Counted from the first letter of the stretch, positions 8,365 to 17,998 are shown. The stretch is 46,715 nucleotides of DNA from Butyrivibrio proteoclasticus P6B7 (GCF_000622085.1 NZ_KK211396.1:52374-99088); one strand, 5' to 3'. Notes: a model not told the origin generated them from the letters alone. Translations and numbers: made by a program.

Positions 8365-9219
8365 ATGAGCAAGAATTACAAACTTACAGGCTTTGCCGAT
8401 GAGATTTCAAACAATTTACAGGAGCAGATAAGCGGCATCAGGGGCCTTTCCATGAATCACATTGAGATGAGGGGCGTGGATGGTGACAACCTGATTTTCC
8501 ATACAGATGACAAGGTAAAAGAGATTAAGAAAAGGCTTGATGATGCGGGGATCACCTTGTCAGCCCTTGGATCTCCACTAGGTAAGATCGGGATAACAGA
8601 CTCTTTTGAAAAACACTTTGAAGAGTTTAAAAGAGCTACAGAGATTGCCCACATGATGGAAACGCCTAATATCAGAATGTTCAGTTTCTACGTTCCAGAG
8701 GATAAGCATGCTGAGTATAAGGGTGAAGTATTTGACCGCCTTGGCAGATTCGCTGACTATGCAAAGAGCAACGACGTGGTGCTTCTTCATGAGAACGAGA
8801 AGGGAATCTATGGCGATAAGGCAGCAGAGTGCCGCGAGATTATGGATGAATTCTATGGTGAGCACTTCAAGGCAATTTTTGACTTTGCCAATTTTGTTCA
8901 GTGCGGGCAGGATACTCTTGAAGCCTATGACCTGTTAAAAGACTTCATTGTTTATGTCCACGTCAAGGATGCCCTTAAGAAGGACGGAAGTGTAGTACCA
9001 GCAGGTCTTGGTGACGGCAACGTTGCTGAGATTCTTGGAAAGCTTTTTGACAAAGGCTTTGATGGCTTTTTGTCACTTGAGCCTCACCTCTTTGATTTTG
9101 TGGGCTTTGCAGACCTTGAGCAGGCAGCCGTATCAATTAAGACTGGCGAAGGCAAGAAGCTAACTGGACTTGAAGCCTTTACATTGGCTCATTCTGCATT
9201 ACTTAAGATTTTGGAGTGA
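8365..9219 (+). CDS. Sugar phosphate isomerase/epimerase-like TIM barrel
   Basis: This 284-residue protein fits the xylose-isomerase-like TIM barrel (AP endonuclease 2) superfamily. Candidate metal and substrate residues sit at the ends of strands: Glu34 (HIEMRG), Glu143 (LLHENEKG), Asp173 (AIFDFAN), His199 (YVHVKDA), and Glu239 with His241 (LSLEPHL). It has a GAGGAAA ribosome site. It follows the Gfo/Idh/MocA gene directly, a pairing common in inositol and rare-sugar pathways where the oxidoreductase makes a keto-sugar for the isomerase or epimerase. The family is clear; the substrate is not. Confidence 0.9.
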   Translation: MSKNYKLTGFADEISNNLQEQISGIRGLSMNHIEMRGVDGDNLIFHTDDKVKEIKKRLDDAGITLSALGSPLGKIGITDSFEKHFEEFKRATEIAHMMETPNIRMFSFYVPEDKHAEYKGEVFDRLGRFADYAKSNDVVLLHENEKGIYGDKAAECREIMDEFYGEHFKAIFDFANFVQCGQDTLEAYDLLKDFIVYVHVKDALKKDGSVVPAGLGDGNVAEILGKLFDKGFDGFLSLEPHLFDFVGFADLEQAAVSIKTGEGKKLTGLEAFTLAHSALLKILE

Positions 9220-9290
9220 GAATCGCCTTGTTTAATGGCAGATTATAAGGCTTTGGATAATTATGAGTCCTTGAATATATTGTATTTTAG

Positions 9291-9340
9291 CGGTAAGATA
9301 TATACATGATATTGTATATATCTTATCGTTTTTCTATTTT
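9291..9340 (+). terminator. Rho-independent terminator of the sugar operon
   Basis: CGGTAAGATATATAC (9291-9305) pairs with GTATATATCTTATCG (9314-9328) with one G-U pair, followed by a T-rich run ending about 9340. It closes the 7150-9219 unit. Confidence 0.85.
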
Positions 9341-9408
9341 TGACTATTACGACATGTGGAAACATTTCTTTGCTGACGGGAATAAATAGGTGTTAATTGA
9401 GGGTTACT

Positions 9409-12255
9409 ATGGGGGAACGCTTAAACAGGCGAGGGAGCCTTTGTTTAGCAATTATTCTGGTATCATTATCGATACTATGTGCAAATAAAAATCCTTTGAT
9501 ATCCCACGCTGCTAATACTATTGAGGTAAATGCCGGTGATTATTCTACTTCCGATGATATGACAGTGGCAATCCAGGCAGCCATCGACAGCGCGGCAGAT
9601 GGGGATACTATCAGCCTTTCTGGCACATTTTATATCAATGATGTGATCACAATTTCAAAAGAAATAACTCTAAGTGGTGGGGTACTTGATGGAAGCGGCT
9701 ATCCAACTGATAAAACCTCGGAGGCACAGCTCTTTTTAATAAGTGGTTCTGGGGCTAAAGTCACATTTAGTGGTGGAATCACGGTTCAAAACTTTGATTG
9801 TACAAAAAGAGCTTCAGATGTAACTGTTTCGCCTATTGTAATAAAAAATGGGGCTGAAGCCATTGTTGAGAGCGGTACATACAGCAATAACGTTGGACAA
9901 TTCGGCGGTGTTATGAATGCCTATGGTTCAAAGCTGACAATAAATGGCGGAACTTTTTCCAATAACAAGGCTGAATGTGGTGGAGCGATTCTGTCAGGAA
10001 AATGGGAGAAATTTGTGGAAATTTCATCCCCAACAGATCCTTCGGAGCTGATTATAAATGGTGGAACTTTCACTGGAAATACTGCAGGAATTTCTGTTGA
10101 TGAAGGCGGCTTTCAGGCATTAGTTGATATAGCAAATCAGATAAGTATTGGAGGCGGAGCCATCTGGACCAGTGGTGGACTTCAGGTGCTTGGTGGAAAC
10201 TTTACTAACAATACATCCCTTCGAAGCTATGGAGGAGCTGTGTTTGTTAATTCAGGCACTGATAATTATATTTTGAAGGGGGTAATGGAGAATAATACTG
10301 CCCAGAAGCTTGGTGGGGCTGTATATACCGAAGAAAACTCCATAACCTATTTTGGAAAATCCTGTATCCATGATAACAAAGCAGGTCACTTTGGTGGTGG
10401 AATATGGTTATGCCCTTCAGGTCAGGGCGATTTCAGTACACTGGGATTTGCAGCAGTATTTGATAATGTCGCTAACCTTGACTATGATGGAAACTTGATT
10501 TCTGATGGAAGCGGGGGATTAACTTATCAGTATCCCGAGATCTTTTTTGACTTCACAGGGGGACCATCAGATCCTGACGTTAGGAAAACCTATATTGGCT
10601 CTGCAGCAGGAAATGATTTTGCAATCATGTATCCTAATAAATCCAGTGGAGGACCAAAGTCTTCAATTAACCTGGCTGCGAATTGGTTTACTGGTACAAA
10701 TGTTATATGGAGAGAAGATGGTAGACCTGCCAACAATGCCACAGGATATTATTACTACGGTAGATATAACACTATAGATCCAACTGGCCAATATAGTGGA
10801 TTTAGAATCGATGGAGACAGAAGTGATTATCAAAGTGATTTTACTGATGGAACCGATAGGAAATATGATCCTTTAGACCCGGATGAGGATTCAAGTACGG
10901 ATGATGCCCATGCGCTGGCCTTGGAGGCAGTGATTTCTGATGATGCAGATGGTACAGTGGCTCAGAAAAAGGCTGCAGCTATGGATAATGATCCAAGTAC
11001 GCCAAATCACGTTAATCTTATCATGAGCAATAACACTGCTTATTTCTCAGGTGGAGGCATTGGAACTAACGGTCATATCGTATTCCAACAGTTTGGTAAT
11101 CTAACATGGCTTAAGAGGGATAGTGAGACAGATCTTGCTATTGCAGACAGCTGGTGGAAGCTTACATATCCGGATAATTCCTCAAGGATTATAAAAGATA
11201 ATGTGACTGTCAACGATGATGAATACGCAGCTGATCAGGATAGCAGAGATGGAATCTTTACAGTAAAGGGATTGCCAGCCGGTACATATAAGCTTGTGGA
11301 AGTAAAGCCTAAGAGCGGTTATGCACTCAATCCTTATGTGTACACTGTGATAATTACAGATGAACAGGCTTATGGTATTCCAATAATTATCGTGTATGTA
11401 GATGGTGTTACGGAAGAACTTGCTAATGTTGGAGATCAGGCAAGTCTCGATGCAGGTATTATCTACAATTATAAAGCGCCAAGTGTTAAGGTAACACTTA
11501 CCAAGAAGTTGACAGAGCCTGCAAGTGCAGGCACCTATTCATTTGTTATTTCTTCAGATGGTGCCACCAGCTTAACTGGTGGAACACTTGTGGATGGAAT
11601 GGGCGATTCTGTAACAGATATTCCAATGCCTAAAGCAGATATTTATACTACGGCTCCCAATACTATTAGTACTGGAAATATGGAGGTTGGAGATTCAGAG
11701 ACTATATATTTTGGAGAGATAGAGTTCTTTTATCCAGGAAAGTATTATTACACCATCACAGAGGTGGAAGATCCAACTAAGTATGTGAGCGTGATAGTTA
11801 CAGTTGATATAGACCATTCTGTCAGCTACGACCTGAATCCTGATTTGACAGGTAAACTGTATGCTACGGTTGTGTATGACGGTTCAACGGCTATTCCTAT
11901 AATCTACAACGGCGATGAGCCAACACCTCCAACGCCGCCATCACCACCATCTCCACCAGGTGGCGACACACCTCCAGATAATCCGCCGGGTAATGACAAG
12001 CCTCCGGGAGATACTCCTCCGGATTCGCCTCCTGGTACTCCACCTGGTACACCACCAGGAACTCCTCCAGGAGATGGCGAGTACGAAGATGTGGATGCTG
12101 AGCACTTTGGAAGTGCCAAGGGCAGAAACAGAGACAGAAATACCGGGGATTTGCTGGCTACCGACATTGATGGCAGAGTCCTGTGGATTGTCATGGCCGG
12201 TGGGGTGATATATCTGCTTATGCTGGGATTAGATGAGAATAAGAGAAGAAACTGA
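9409..12255 (+). CDS. Large surface adhesin with beta-helix and pilin-like domains
   Basis: This 948-residue protein starts at ATG 9409 with GAGGG 5 bases upstream; an in-frame TTG at 9397 is less likely. A signal peptide covers about 1-37. Residues ~45-550 hold glycine/asparagine-rich repeats of the GGTFSNN...GGAI kind, typical of right-handed parallel beta-helices in adhesins. Residues ~565-650 look like a SpaA/prealbumin-like pilin domain (GIFTVKGLPAGTYKLVEVKP). Residues ~690-815 resemble an FctA-type pilin domain (YYYTITEVEDPTKYVS). A long Pro/Gly-rich linker follows, then RNTGD, a membrane helix and a basic tail (DENKRRN). There is no standard LPXTG. The protein is probably surface-anchored and adhesive; the gene is flanked by terminators. 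Confidence 0.85.
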   Translation: MGERLNRRGSLCLAIILVSLSILCANKNPLISHAANTIEVNAGDYSTSDDMTVAIQAAIDSAADGDTISLSGTFYINDVITISKEITLSGGVLDGSGYPTDKTSEAQLFLISGSGAKVTFSGGITVQNFDCTKRASDVTVSPIVIKNGAEAIVESGTYSNNVGQFGGVMNAYGSKLTINGGTFSNNKAECGGAILSGKWEKFVEISSPTDPSELIINGGTFTGNTAGISVDEGGFQALVDIANQISIGGGAIWTSGGLQVLGGNFTNNTSLRSYGGAVFVNSGTDNYILKGVMENNTAQKLGGAVYTEENSITYFGKSCIHDNKAGHFGGGIWLCPSGQGDFSTLGFAAVFDNVANLDYDGNLISDGSGGLTYQYPEIFFDFTGGPSDPDVRKTYIGSAAGNDFAIMYPNKSSGGPKSSINLAANWFTGTNVIWREDGRPANNATGYYYYGRYNTIDPTGQYSGFRIDGDRSDYQSDFTDGTDRKYDPLDPDEDSSTDDAHALALEAVISDDADGTVAQKKAAAMDNDPSTPNHVNLIMSNNTAYFSGGGIGTNGHIVFQQFGNLTWLKRDSETDLAIADSWWKLTYPDNSSRIIKDNVTVNDDEYAADQDSRDGIFTVKGLPAGTYKLVEVKPKSGYALNPYVYTVIITDEQAYGIPIIIVYVDGVTEELANVGDQASLDAGIIYNYKAPSVKVTLTKKLTEPASAGTYSFVISSDGATSLTGGTLVDGMGDSVTDIPMPKADIYTTAPNTISTGNMEVGDSETIYFGEIEFFYPGKYYYTITEVEDPTKYVSVIVTVDIDHSVSYDLNPDLTGKLYATVVYDGSTAIPIIYNGDEPTPPTPPSPPSPPGGDTPPDNPPGNDKPPGDTPPDSPPGTPPGTPPGTPPGDGEYEDVDAEHFGSAKGRNRDRNTGDLLATDIDGRVLWIVMAGGVIYLLMLGLDENKRRN

Positions 12256-12281
12256 ATATTGAGTGTATTGCTGACTTTCAG

Positions 12282-12320
12282 GGCTGCCTTAGCGAGATAA
12301 ATGCTAAGGTGGCTCTTTTA
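12282..12320 (+). terminator. Rho-independent terminator after the adhesin gene
   Basis: A 13 bp stem with three G-U pairs (GGCTGCCTTAGC paired with GCTAAGGTGGCTC, ending 12315) is followed by TTTTA. It lies 26 bp after the adhesin stop. Confidence 0.75.
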
Positions 12321-12620
12321 TTGTGTACCTTATGTGTTACGTGGAATAACACTTCTTATGCTTAAGCTTAAGTTTATCAAGTGGATGAAATCCAGAGGAA
12401 CCAATGGGGGCAGTTCCAGTGTCACATTTTTTTGACACCCACATCATATAATGTTACAATTTCCGTAATCATCAAATCCAGCTTCAGTAAGGCATACATT
12501 TCCATTTTTTGAAAGTTGAGCTTAATGATATAGGATTTGTCAGAAGGAGTTTTATTATCTATAGCCAATAATAAATGATTTACATTTATTATTATAAATT
12601 TAATACAAGGGAGCTTAATT
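12321..12620. other. Intergenic region before the acidic-repeat lipoprotein
   Basis: It contains a variant of the dispersed CCGTCCCC element (GGAACCAATGGGGGCAGTTCC, about 12397-12416), followed at 12419 by a small inverted pair GTGTCA/TGACAC around a T-run. The last 60 bases are A+T-rich and lead to the GGGAG ribosome site of the next gene. No further gene is supported. Confidence 0.5.
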
Positions 12621-13454
12621 ATGAAGAAAAGGTTTATAGCACTACTCTTAGCTACAGCAGTCATTGCATCAGGTTGTGGCGCAGCATCTGATTCGGCTGA
12701 AAAAGATGTTGAAATTAGTAAATCTGATGAGAAATCAGAGAAAGAATCAGATGAAGAATCTGAGAAGGAATCAGATGAAGAATCTGAGAAAGAATTAGAG
12801 AAAGAATCAGATGAAGGTTCAGACAAAGAATCAGATGAAGATTCTAAGGATGCATCAAATGGTGCTACCATGCTTGAGGGAAGATACACTAATGGTTCAA
12901 TCATCTTGACATTCAGTGGTAATGAGTTTAAATGGTCCAATACAGGCGCGGAATTTACAGTAAATTTCGAGCTCCAGGACAATGAAATAGTCTATGATGT
13001 GGATACTCTTGAACTGACCGACGCATGTATAGCTTTTTATGAAGAATATGCAAAAGATCATTTTTCTGATAGCATTGATCGAAGGCTTGAAAACCTCAAA
13101 AAATCTTATGAGGAGCCTGATAAAATCAAATTTGATGAAAATAATAAGACATTAGTTTACCAATACAAAACTTTTTATTACGTAGGGGACTACAGTATTG
13201 GGCCCAACGGCACATATACATGTGAAGATGATAATGCCACTATCACTTTTGAGAACGGTAAAGTAACCTTCGATAATAATGGTAACAAAGAATCTTTCGA
13301 ATATGTCTGTTTCGAAGAAAAAGGCAAAGTACGCATCGCCATCGAAAGCGTCGGTTTTAATGAATCCGAATTCTATAAAACGTACAATTCAGGATCATTT
13401 GAATATGGAGATACTGATGAGATTGTTCTTCAACATGGTACTTTTAAGAAGTAA
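12621..13454 (+). CDS. Lipoprotein with acidic Ser/Glu/Lys/Asp repeats, unknown function
   Basis: This 277-residue protein has a lipoprotein signal peptide ending in ASGC (cleavage before Cys20). Residues ~30-75 are a low-complexity run of repeated KESDEESE-like units, probably an extended, highly charged spacer between membrane anchor and folded domain. The rest (about 85-277) looks like a beta-rich globular domain with two similar halves: GRYTNGSIILTFSGNEFKW near 88 and GTYTCEDDNATITFENGKV near 198. Such domains occur in many Lachnospiraceae lipoproteins of unknown role. The start is an ATG after AAGGGAG. Confidence 0.8.
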   Translation: MKKRFIALLLATAVIASGCGAASDSAEKDVEISKSDEKSEKESDEESEKESDEESEKELEKESDEGSDKESDEDSKDASNGATMLEGRYTNGSIILTFSGNEFKWSNTGAEFTVNFELQDNEIVYDVDTLELTDACIAFYEEYAKDHFSDSIDRRLENLKKSYEEPDKIKFDENNKTLVYQYKTFYYVGDYSIGPNGTYTCEDDNATITFENGKVTFDNNGNKESFEYVCFEEKGKVRIAIESVGFNESEFYKTYNSGSFEYGDTDEIVLQHGTFKK

Positions 13455-13471
13455 GCTTTTATATGCTGGGA

Positions 13472-13494
13472 CAATGGGGGCGGTTCTTTGACTT
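13472..13494. repeat. Dispersed element of the GAACCGTCCCCATTGACTT type, reverse copy
   Basis: CAATGGGGGCGGTTCTTTGACTT is a close reverse-complement relative of the elements at 6034-6051 and 14655-14673. It sits in the 70 bp between the lipoprotein and metallo-hydrolase genes. Confidence 0.6.
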
Positions 13495-13525
13495 ATTGAT
13501 TATAATATTCGAGGAAGATTGTAAC

Positions 13526-14332
13526 ATGAACAAATACTTAGAGGAAATTCAGAATACAACTACGCCCCAGGGAACAGCAGCTCTTTGGTGGCTGGGGCAG
13601 ATGGGCTTTATCATCAAGATGGGACAGACAGTGATTGCAGTGGACTACTTTGCCTCAGATGATATAGAAAGACTTGCCAGGGCCCCGATTCCTGCAAAGG
13701 AAATGGAAGGAATAGATGCATATCTTGGAACCCATAATCACCTTGATCATATAGACCATGATGCCTGGAAGATCTGGGCTGGAGATCAGAAGCCTAAGTT
13801 CATCTTCCCAAGGGCCCACATGGAATCAGTACTTGCAGACGGGGTGAAAAGAGAAAACGCCGTAGGCCTCAATGATGGTGAATCCGTGACAATTGGAGAC
13901 ATCACAATCACAGCTGTGGCAGCTTCCCATGAATTTCTTGACCAGGATCCGGAGACAGGTTTATTCCCATATCTTCAGTACATCATAGAGGGAAATGGTG
14001 TCAGGATCCACCACGCAGGAGATAGCGTAAGATACGAGGGCATGCTCCCTAAGATAAAGAGCTATGGCCAGATCGATGCAGAAATTCTTCCCATCAACGG
14101 AAGAGATGCTGTGCGCTATCGAGATAACTGTATTGGAAATATGACCTATCAGGAGGCAGCAGACTTTGCAGCAGAGGTGGGAACAAGGCTCGTTATTCCT
14201 GGCCACTTTGATATGTTTGCTCATAATGGTGAGGATCCAAAAAGATTCGCAGACTTCATAGATGCCAAGTATTCAGGAAGGTTAACATGCCACATCCCTG
14301 ATTATATGGACAAGATCATAGTAAAAGCTTGA
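13526..14332 (+). CDS. UlaG-like metallo-beta-lactamase-fold hydrolase
   Basis: This 268-residue protein has the metal-binding motif THNHLDHID (HxHxDH, around 73-80) and later conserved segments ASHEF, HHAGDS and PGHFDMF that supply further histidine and aspartate ligands. It resembles UlaG, the L-ascorbate-6-phosphate lactonase, and the related lactonases of sugar-acid metabolism. The start chosen is ATG 13526 with a GAGGAAG ribosome site; an in-frame upstream start at 13463 would read through a dispersed repeat and is rejected. No other ascorbate-pathway gene is nearby, so the substrate may differ. Confidence 0.85.
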   Translation: MNKYLEEIQNTTTPQGTAALWWLGQMGFIIKMGQTVIAVDYFASDDIERLARAPIPAKEMEGIDAYLGTHNHLDHIDHDAWKIWAGDQKPKFIFPRAHMESVLADGVKRENAVGLNDGESVTIGDITITAVAASHEFLDQDPETGLFPYLQYIIEGNGVRIHHAGDSVRYEGMLPKIKSYGQIDAEILPINGRDAVRYRDNCIGNMTYQEAADFAAEVGTRLVIPGHFDMFAHNGEDPKRFADFIDAKYSGRLTCHIPDYMDKIIVKA

Positions 14333-14379
14333 GATAACAAAAATCCGTCAAAACAAAGCAGAAATAAGATTCTAAATAA

Positions 14380-14676
14380 CGTTCTCTTTGACTCCTTACG
14401 CAAGCGTAAATAGTGCCAGAAAAGTGGTCTGGGGGCCTGCCGTGGGTTTAGCACTGTGAGGCATTTAATGTTGCTGATGAGATTCAAGGTGAAATATTAG
14501 AAAAATGTCGAGTGTCCTAAACGACTGTGAAATGAGACATTTTTCTAATATGAGCCTTAGAAGCTCACAGCAAAATTAACGCGAACAGGGCAAAAACCAC
14601 GGCAGGCCCCAGCCCACTTTCTGGCACTTCACCACCTTCGCCAAGGAGTCAAAGAGAACCGTCCCCATTGACTTCA
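14380..14676. repeat. ~280 bp long inverted repeat, MITE-like element
   Basis: The left arm (about 14380-14462) and the right arm (about 14578-14661) are imperfect reverse complements over ~83 bp, sharing GTTCTCTTTGACTCCTT, GTGCCAGAAA and GGGCCTGCCGTGG. A second, perfect 16 bp inverted pair lies inside (14494-14509 with 14536-14551, ATATTAGAAAAATGTC). The right edge carries the dispersed motif GAACCGTCCCCATTGACTT. The element fills most of the 450 bp gap between the metallo-hydrolase and the ABC permease and encodes no protein. It could be a palindromic MITE or a long-hairpin RNA. Confidence 0.8.
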
Positions 14677-14785
14677 AGCTCATTTGAGGATTATTTGATA
14701 ATTTGTAAATTATACTCGTTACATAACAAAGAGCTGCACCTTTATGTGGTATCATCAAAGGTGTAGTCGGAAGGAGTGTAACGAT

Positions 14786-17158
14786 ATGTTTTTCAGAATT
14801 CTAAAAAAAGATCTGAAGAGAAAAAAGACCATGAATATCATTCTTCTGATATTCGTATTTCTTTCTGTGATGTTTGCAGCCAGCAGCATCAACAACATGA
14901 TCTCTGTTTTTGGAGGAATTGATTATTTCTTCGAAAAAGCACAGATGTCTGACTATGTTATTCTGACCCTTAATTCAAACGGCGAAGATCCCACAGAGGA
15001 TATAGTTAATAACGCAGACGCAGTCAAAGAAGTCAGAAAAGAAAGCATAATCTTTTTCTCAGCAAAAACCCTTAAAAAAGACGGGGGAAAATATGCTGAG
15101 TTCGAAAGCCCAGGACTTATAACCTCTGTAGATGACGCTAAACTCAAGTACTTTGATCGAAGTAATCACGTTATCGATGAGCTTGAACCAGGGCATGTCT
15201 ATGTGGGAGGAATCCTCGCAGATCCAGATAAGACCAAGATTGGTGATGAGATCACCATGGAGATTGAAGGCGTAACAGTAAATCTTGTCATTGATGGATA
15301 TCTTAAGGATGCCCTTCTTGGATCACCATTTATGGGAAATCCCAGAATGCTTATGAGCGATGAGGATGTTCAGACAATCCTTAGTGATGAAAAAGTAAGA
15401 AATGCCGATTGTGGAAGCGTTTATTACATTGATACAGATGATATGAAGGAGCTGACAGCTCAGCTTGCGGAAGTGCCAAATGCTCTATTTGCGCAGCCAG
15501 CCAGCACCCTTAGGCTTACCTTCATGCTTGATATGATCACAGCCGGAATCCTCCTGATCGTCAGCGTATGTCTGATCCTTGTGGCCTTTACAATGCTTTC
15601 ATTTACCATCAAATTCACCTTAAGTGAAGACTTCAGGGAAATAGGCGTAATGAAGGCTGTAGGTCTTAGAAACACCTCCATCAGAAATATGTACATGATC
15701 AAGTACCTGTCCATCGCATTGGTTGGCGCTGTGTTTGGTTACATAGGAAGTATCCCCTTTGGAGAGATGCTCCTTAAGAGCGTTTCGGACCAGATGGTAC
15801 TTGGAAACGACAACCAGATTTTTGTCGGCATCCTTACAGCAATTGCAGTTGTGGCAGTGATTCTTCTGTTCTGCTATTACTGCACCAGAAGCATCCGCAG
15901 CCTTTCACCTATTGATGCAGTCAGAAACGGTGAAACCGGCGAACGTTATAACAGCAAGTCCGTATTAAAGCTCCATAAGAGCAGACTAAGCAGTAACCTG
16001 TTCCTTGCAATTAACGATGTCTTCAGTAAGCCTAAGCAGTACGCCAGCATGATCGTTACCTTTACCATATGTCTTTTGCTGATCCAGATGCTGGCAACAA
16101 CAGCCAATACTCTTATGAGTGACAAGCTTTTGTTCCTGCTTGGCACCACAAGAAGCGATGTTTACTACAGTTCAACCGACAAGATCATGGAGACAATGGG
16201 AAACACTGATGAAGAGACGCTTCCTCGCATGATAAAAGAAATCGAGGATACCCTTGCAGAAAACGACATGCCAGGAAAGGTACACATAGAGCTTCAGTAC
16301 CAGCTTCCAGTTGAATATAAGGACAATAAGATCAAGGTCGTTATGCAAAGATGCAGCGCCACAAAGACCACAGACTACAAGTATGAAAAGGGAACAGCAC
16401 CTCTTTATGAGAACGAGGTTGCCTTCACTCCTCAGGTTTTGGATGAGCTTGGAGCTAAGATCGGTGACAAGGTTAGGATCGAGATTGGCGGAGAAACCAA
16501 GGAATACATTGTAACAGCCACATTTGTTTCTTTTAACCAGCTTGGAAAGACCGGAAGACTCCACGAGAACGTGGATATCAAGGACAGCGACGCAGCCAGT
16601 GCCTTTGCCTTCCAGATTGATTTCGACGACCACCCAAGCGCTGCCGTCATCGATGAGCGAATCGAGAAGTTAAAAGAGATTTATAAGACAGATGAGATCT
16701 TTAATGCCAAGGACTTTGTGGACGTTTCCACTAATTCAGCAGCCTCAGTGAATATGGCCAAGAACATGGTACTTATCATATCTCTTTTGATATCTGCACT
16801 TATCGCGGTGCTGATGGAGAGATCCTTCATCACCAAAGAAACCGGCGAGATCGCACTTATGAAGGCTATTGGCTTTAAGAGTAGAAGCGTATCATCACAG
16901 CACACCTTGAGATTCCTGGTGGTAATTGTGATTGCCCAGGTTATAGCATCAATTCTTAGCTACCCATTTACAAAGCTTGTGTGCGACAGGATCTTTGCAG
17001 TGATGGGGGCTATATCCGGAATTGTATATGAGATAAGACCTTTTGAAGTATTTGTAAGCTATCCTGTAATGCTGGCTATGGTGGTGATGGTTGCAGCCTT
17101 TATAACATCACAGTATATGCGAACAATTCACGCAGACGCCATGGGCAATATTGAGTAA
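14786..17158 (+). CDS. FtsX-family ABC transporter permease
   Basis: This 790-residue membrane protein has two FtsX-type halves. Helix 1 is near 16-38; the first FtsX core follows about 245-380; a second-half leading helix lies near 415-440; the second core lies about 655-785. Extracytoplasmic domains separate them. The start is ATG 14786 with AAGGAG; an in-frame ATG at 14744 lacks a ribosome site. The ATPase gene follows after 72 bp, then a response regulator and kinase, forming a four-gene detection/export unit. It is a different module from 188-4659: gene order and protein lengths differ. Confidence 0.92.
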   Translation: MFFRILKKDLKRKKTMNIILLIFVFLSVMFAASSINNMISVFGGIDYFFEKAQMSDYVILTLNSNGEDPTEDIVNNADAVKEVRKESIIFFSAKTLKKDGGKYAEFESPGLITSVDDAKLKYFDRSNHVIDELEPGHVYVGGILADPDKTKIGDEITMEIEGVTVNLVIDGYLKDALLGSPFMGNPRMLMSDEDVQTILSDEKVRNADCGSVYYIDTDDMKELTAQLAEVPNALFAQPASTLRLTFMLDMITAGILLIVSVCLILVAFTMLSFTIKFTLSEDFREIGVMKAVGLRNTSIRNMYMIKYLSIALVGAVFGYIGSIPFGEMLLKSVSDQMVLGNDNQIFVGILTAIAVVAVILLFCYYCTRSIRSLSPIDAVRNGETGERYNSKSVLKLHKSRLSSNLFLAINDVFSKPKQYASMIVTFTICLLLIQMLATTANTLMSDKLLFLLGTTRSDVYYSSTDKIMETMGNTDEETLPRMIKEIEDTLAENDMPGKVHIELQYQLPVEYKDNKIKVVMQRCSATKTTDYKYEKGTAPLYENEVAFTPQVLDELGAKIGDKVRIEIGGETKEYIVTATFVSFNQLGKTGRLHENVDIKDSDAASAFAFQIDFDDHPSAAVIDERIEKLKEIYKTDEIFNAKDFVDVSTNSAASVNMAKNMVLIISLLISALIAVLMERSFITKETGEIALMKAIGFKSRSVSSQHTLRFLVVIVIAQVIASILSYPFTKLVCDRIFAVMGAISGIVYEIRPFEVFVSYPVMLAMVVMVAAFITSQYMRTIHADAMGNIE

Positions 17159-17230
17159 ATGCCATCAGAAGAATTGGATGAATACATGAGTAGTAGTGAA
17201 TGTTAGATATAGAAAGATGAGGTAAAAATC

Positions 17231-17998
17231 ATGAGTAAAGTAATTGAAGTTAACGATCTTTGCAAGACTTATGTTGTAAATAGAAAGCAGAACAACGTTT
17301 TAAGAAATGTATCTTTTTCCATCGAAGAGGGAGAAATGGTGGGCATCATGGGTCCTTCCGGGTCAGGTAAATCCACACTTCTTTACACCGTTTCCGGAAT
17401 GGACAAAATGTCTGCAGGAGAAGTCTCTTTTAACAGCAAGAGGCTATCAGAGCTGTCAGAGAACGACATGGCGGATGTGCGCCTTGATGAGATGGGCTTT
17501 ATCTTCCAGCAGATGTATATGATGAAGAACCTGACAGTGTTTGATAACATCATCCTTCCTGCTGTAAAATCAAAGAAAATATCTGAGAGCAGGAAAGACA
17601 CGGAAAAAAGAGGCCGTGCCCTTATGAGAAAGCTGGGAATCGAGAACATTGCCGACAATGACATCAATGAGGTTTCCGGAGGCCAGCTCCAGAGGGCCTG
17701 CATCTGCAGAAGCATGATCAATAAGCCTAAGGTAATCTTTGCAGATGAGCCTACAGGAGCCCTTAACCGCACCTCCTCAGACGAGGTTATGAGCGAACTG
17801 GTTAAGATCAACAACGAGGGAACCACTATTATGATGGTTACTCACGATGTTAAGGTGGCTGCCAAGTGTAGCCGCGTGCTCTACATAGTTGACGGCAACA
17901 TTCAGGGCGAATACAAGCTTGGACGCTTTGATGACAGCTCTAAGCTTAGGGACCGTGAGATTGAGCTTAATAACTGGCTTATGGACATGGGCTGGTAA
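17231..17998 (+). CDS. ABC transporter ATP-binding protein
   Basis: This 255-residue ATPase has Walker A GPSGSGKST at 41-49, a signature of the form VSGGQLQR, Walker B VIFADEPTGALN and the switch VTHD. It is slightly longer than the ATPase at 1388 because of a C-terminal extension ending in LNNWLMDMGW. It belongs to the MacB/BceA-like group and pairs with the permease just upstream. The response regulator gene begins 37 bp downstream, so all four genes are probably cotranscribed. Confidence 0.95.
   Translation: MSKVIEVNDLCKTYVVNRKQNNVLRNVSFSIEEGEMVGIMGPSGSGKSTLLYTVSGMDKMSAGEVSFNSKRLSELSENDMADVRLDEMGFIFQQMYMMKNLTVFDNIILPAVKSKKISESRKDTEKRGRALMRKLGIENIADNDINEVSGGQLQRACICRSMINKPKVIFADEPTGALNRTSSDEVMSELVKINNEGTTIMMVTHDVKVAAKCSRVLYIVDGNIQGEYKLGRFDDSSKLRDREIELNNWLMDMGW

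Noticed and set aside
12422..12982. 186-codon Ser/Asp-rich minus-strand frame
   Set aside because: It is the reverse of the acidic-repeat region of the lipoprotein at 12621, which has a lipobox and ribosome site; the Ser-Asp repeat is an artefact of GAA/TCA codons.
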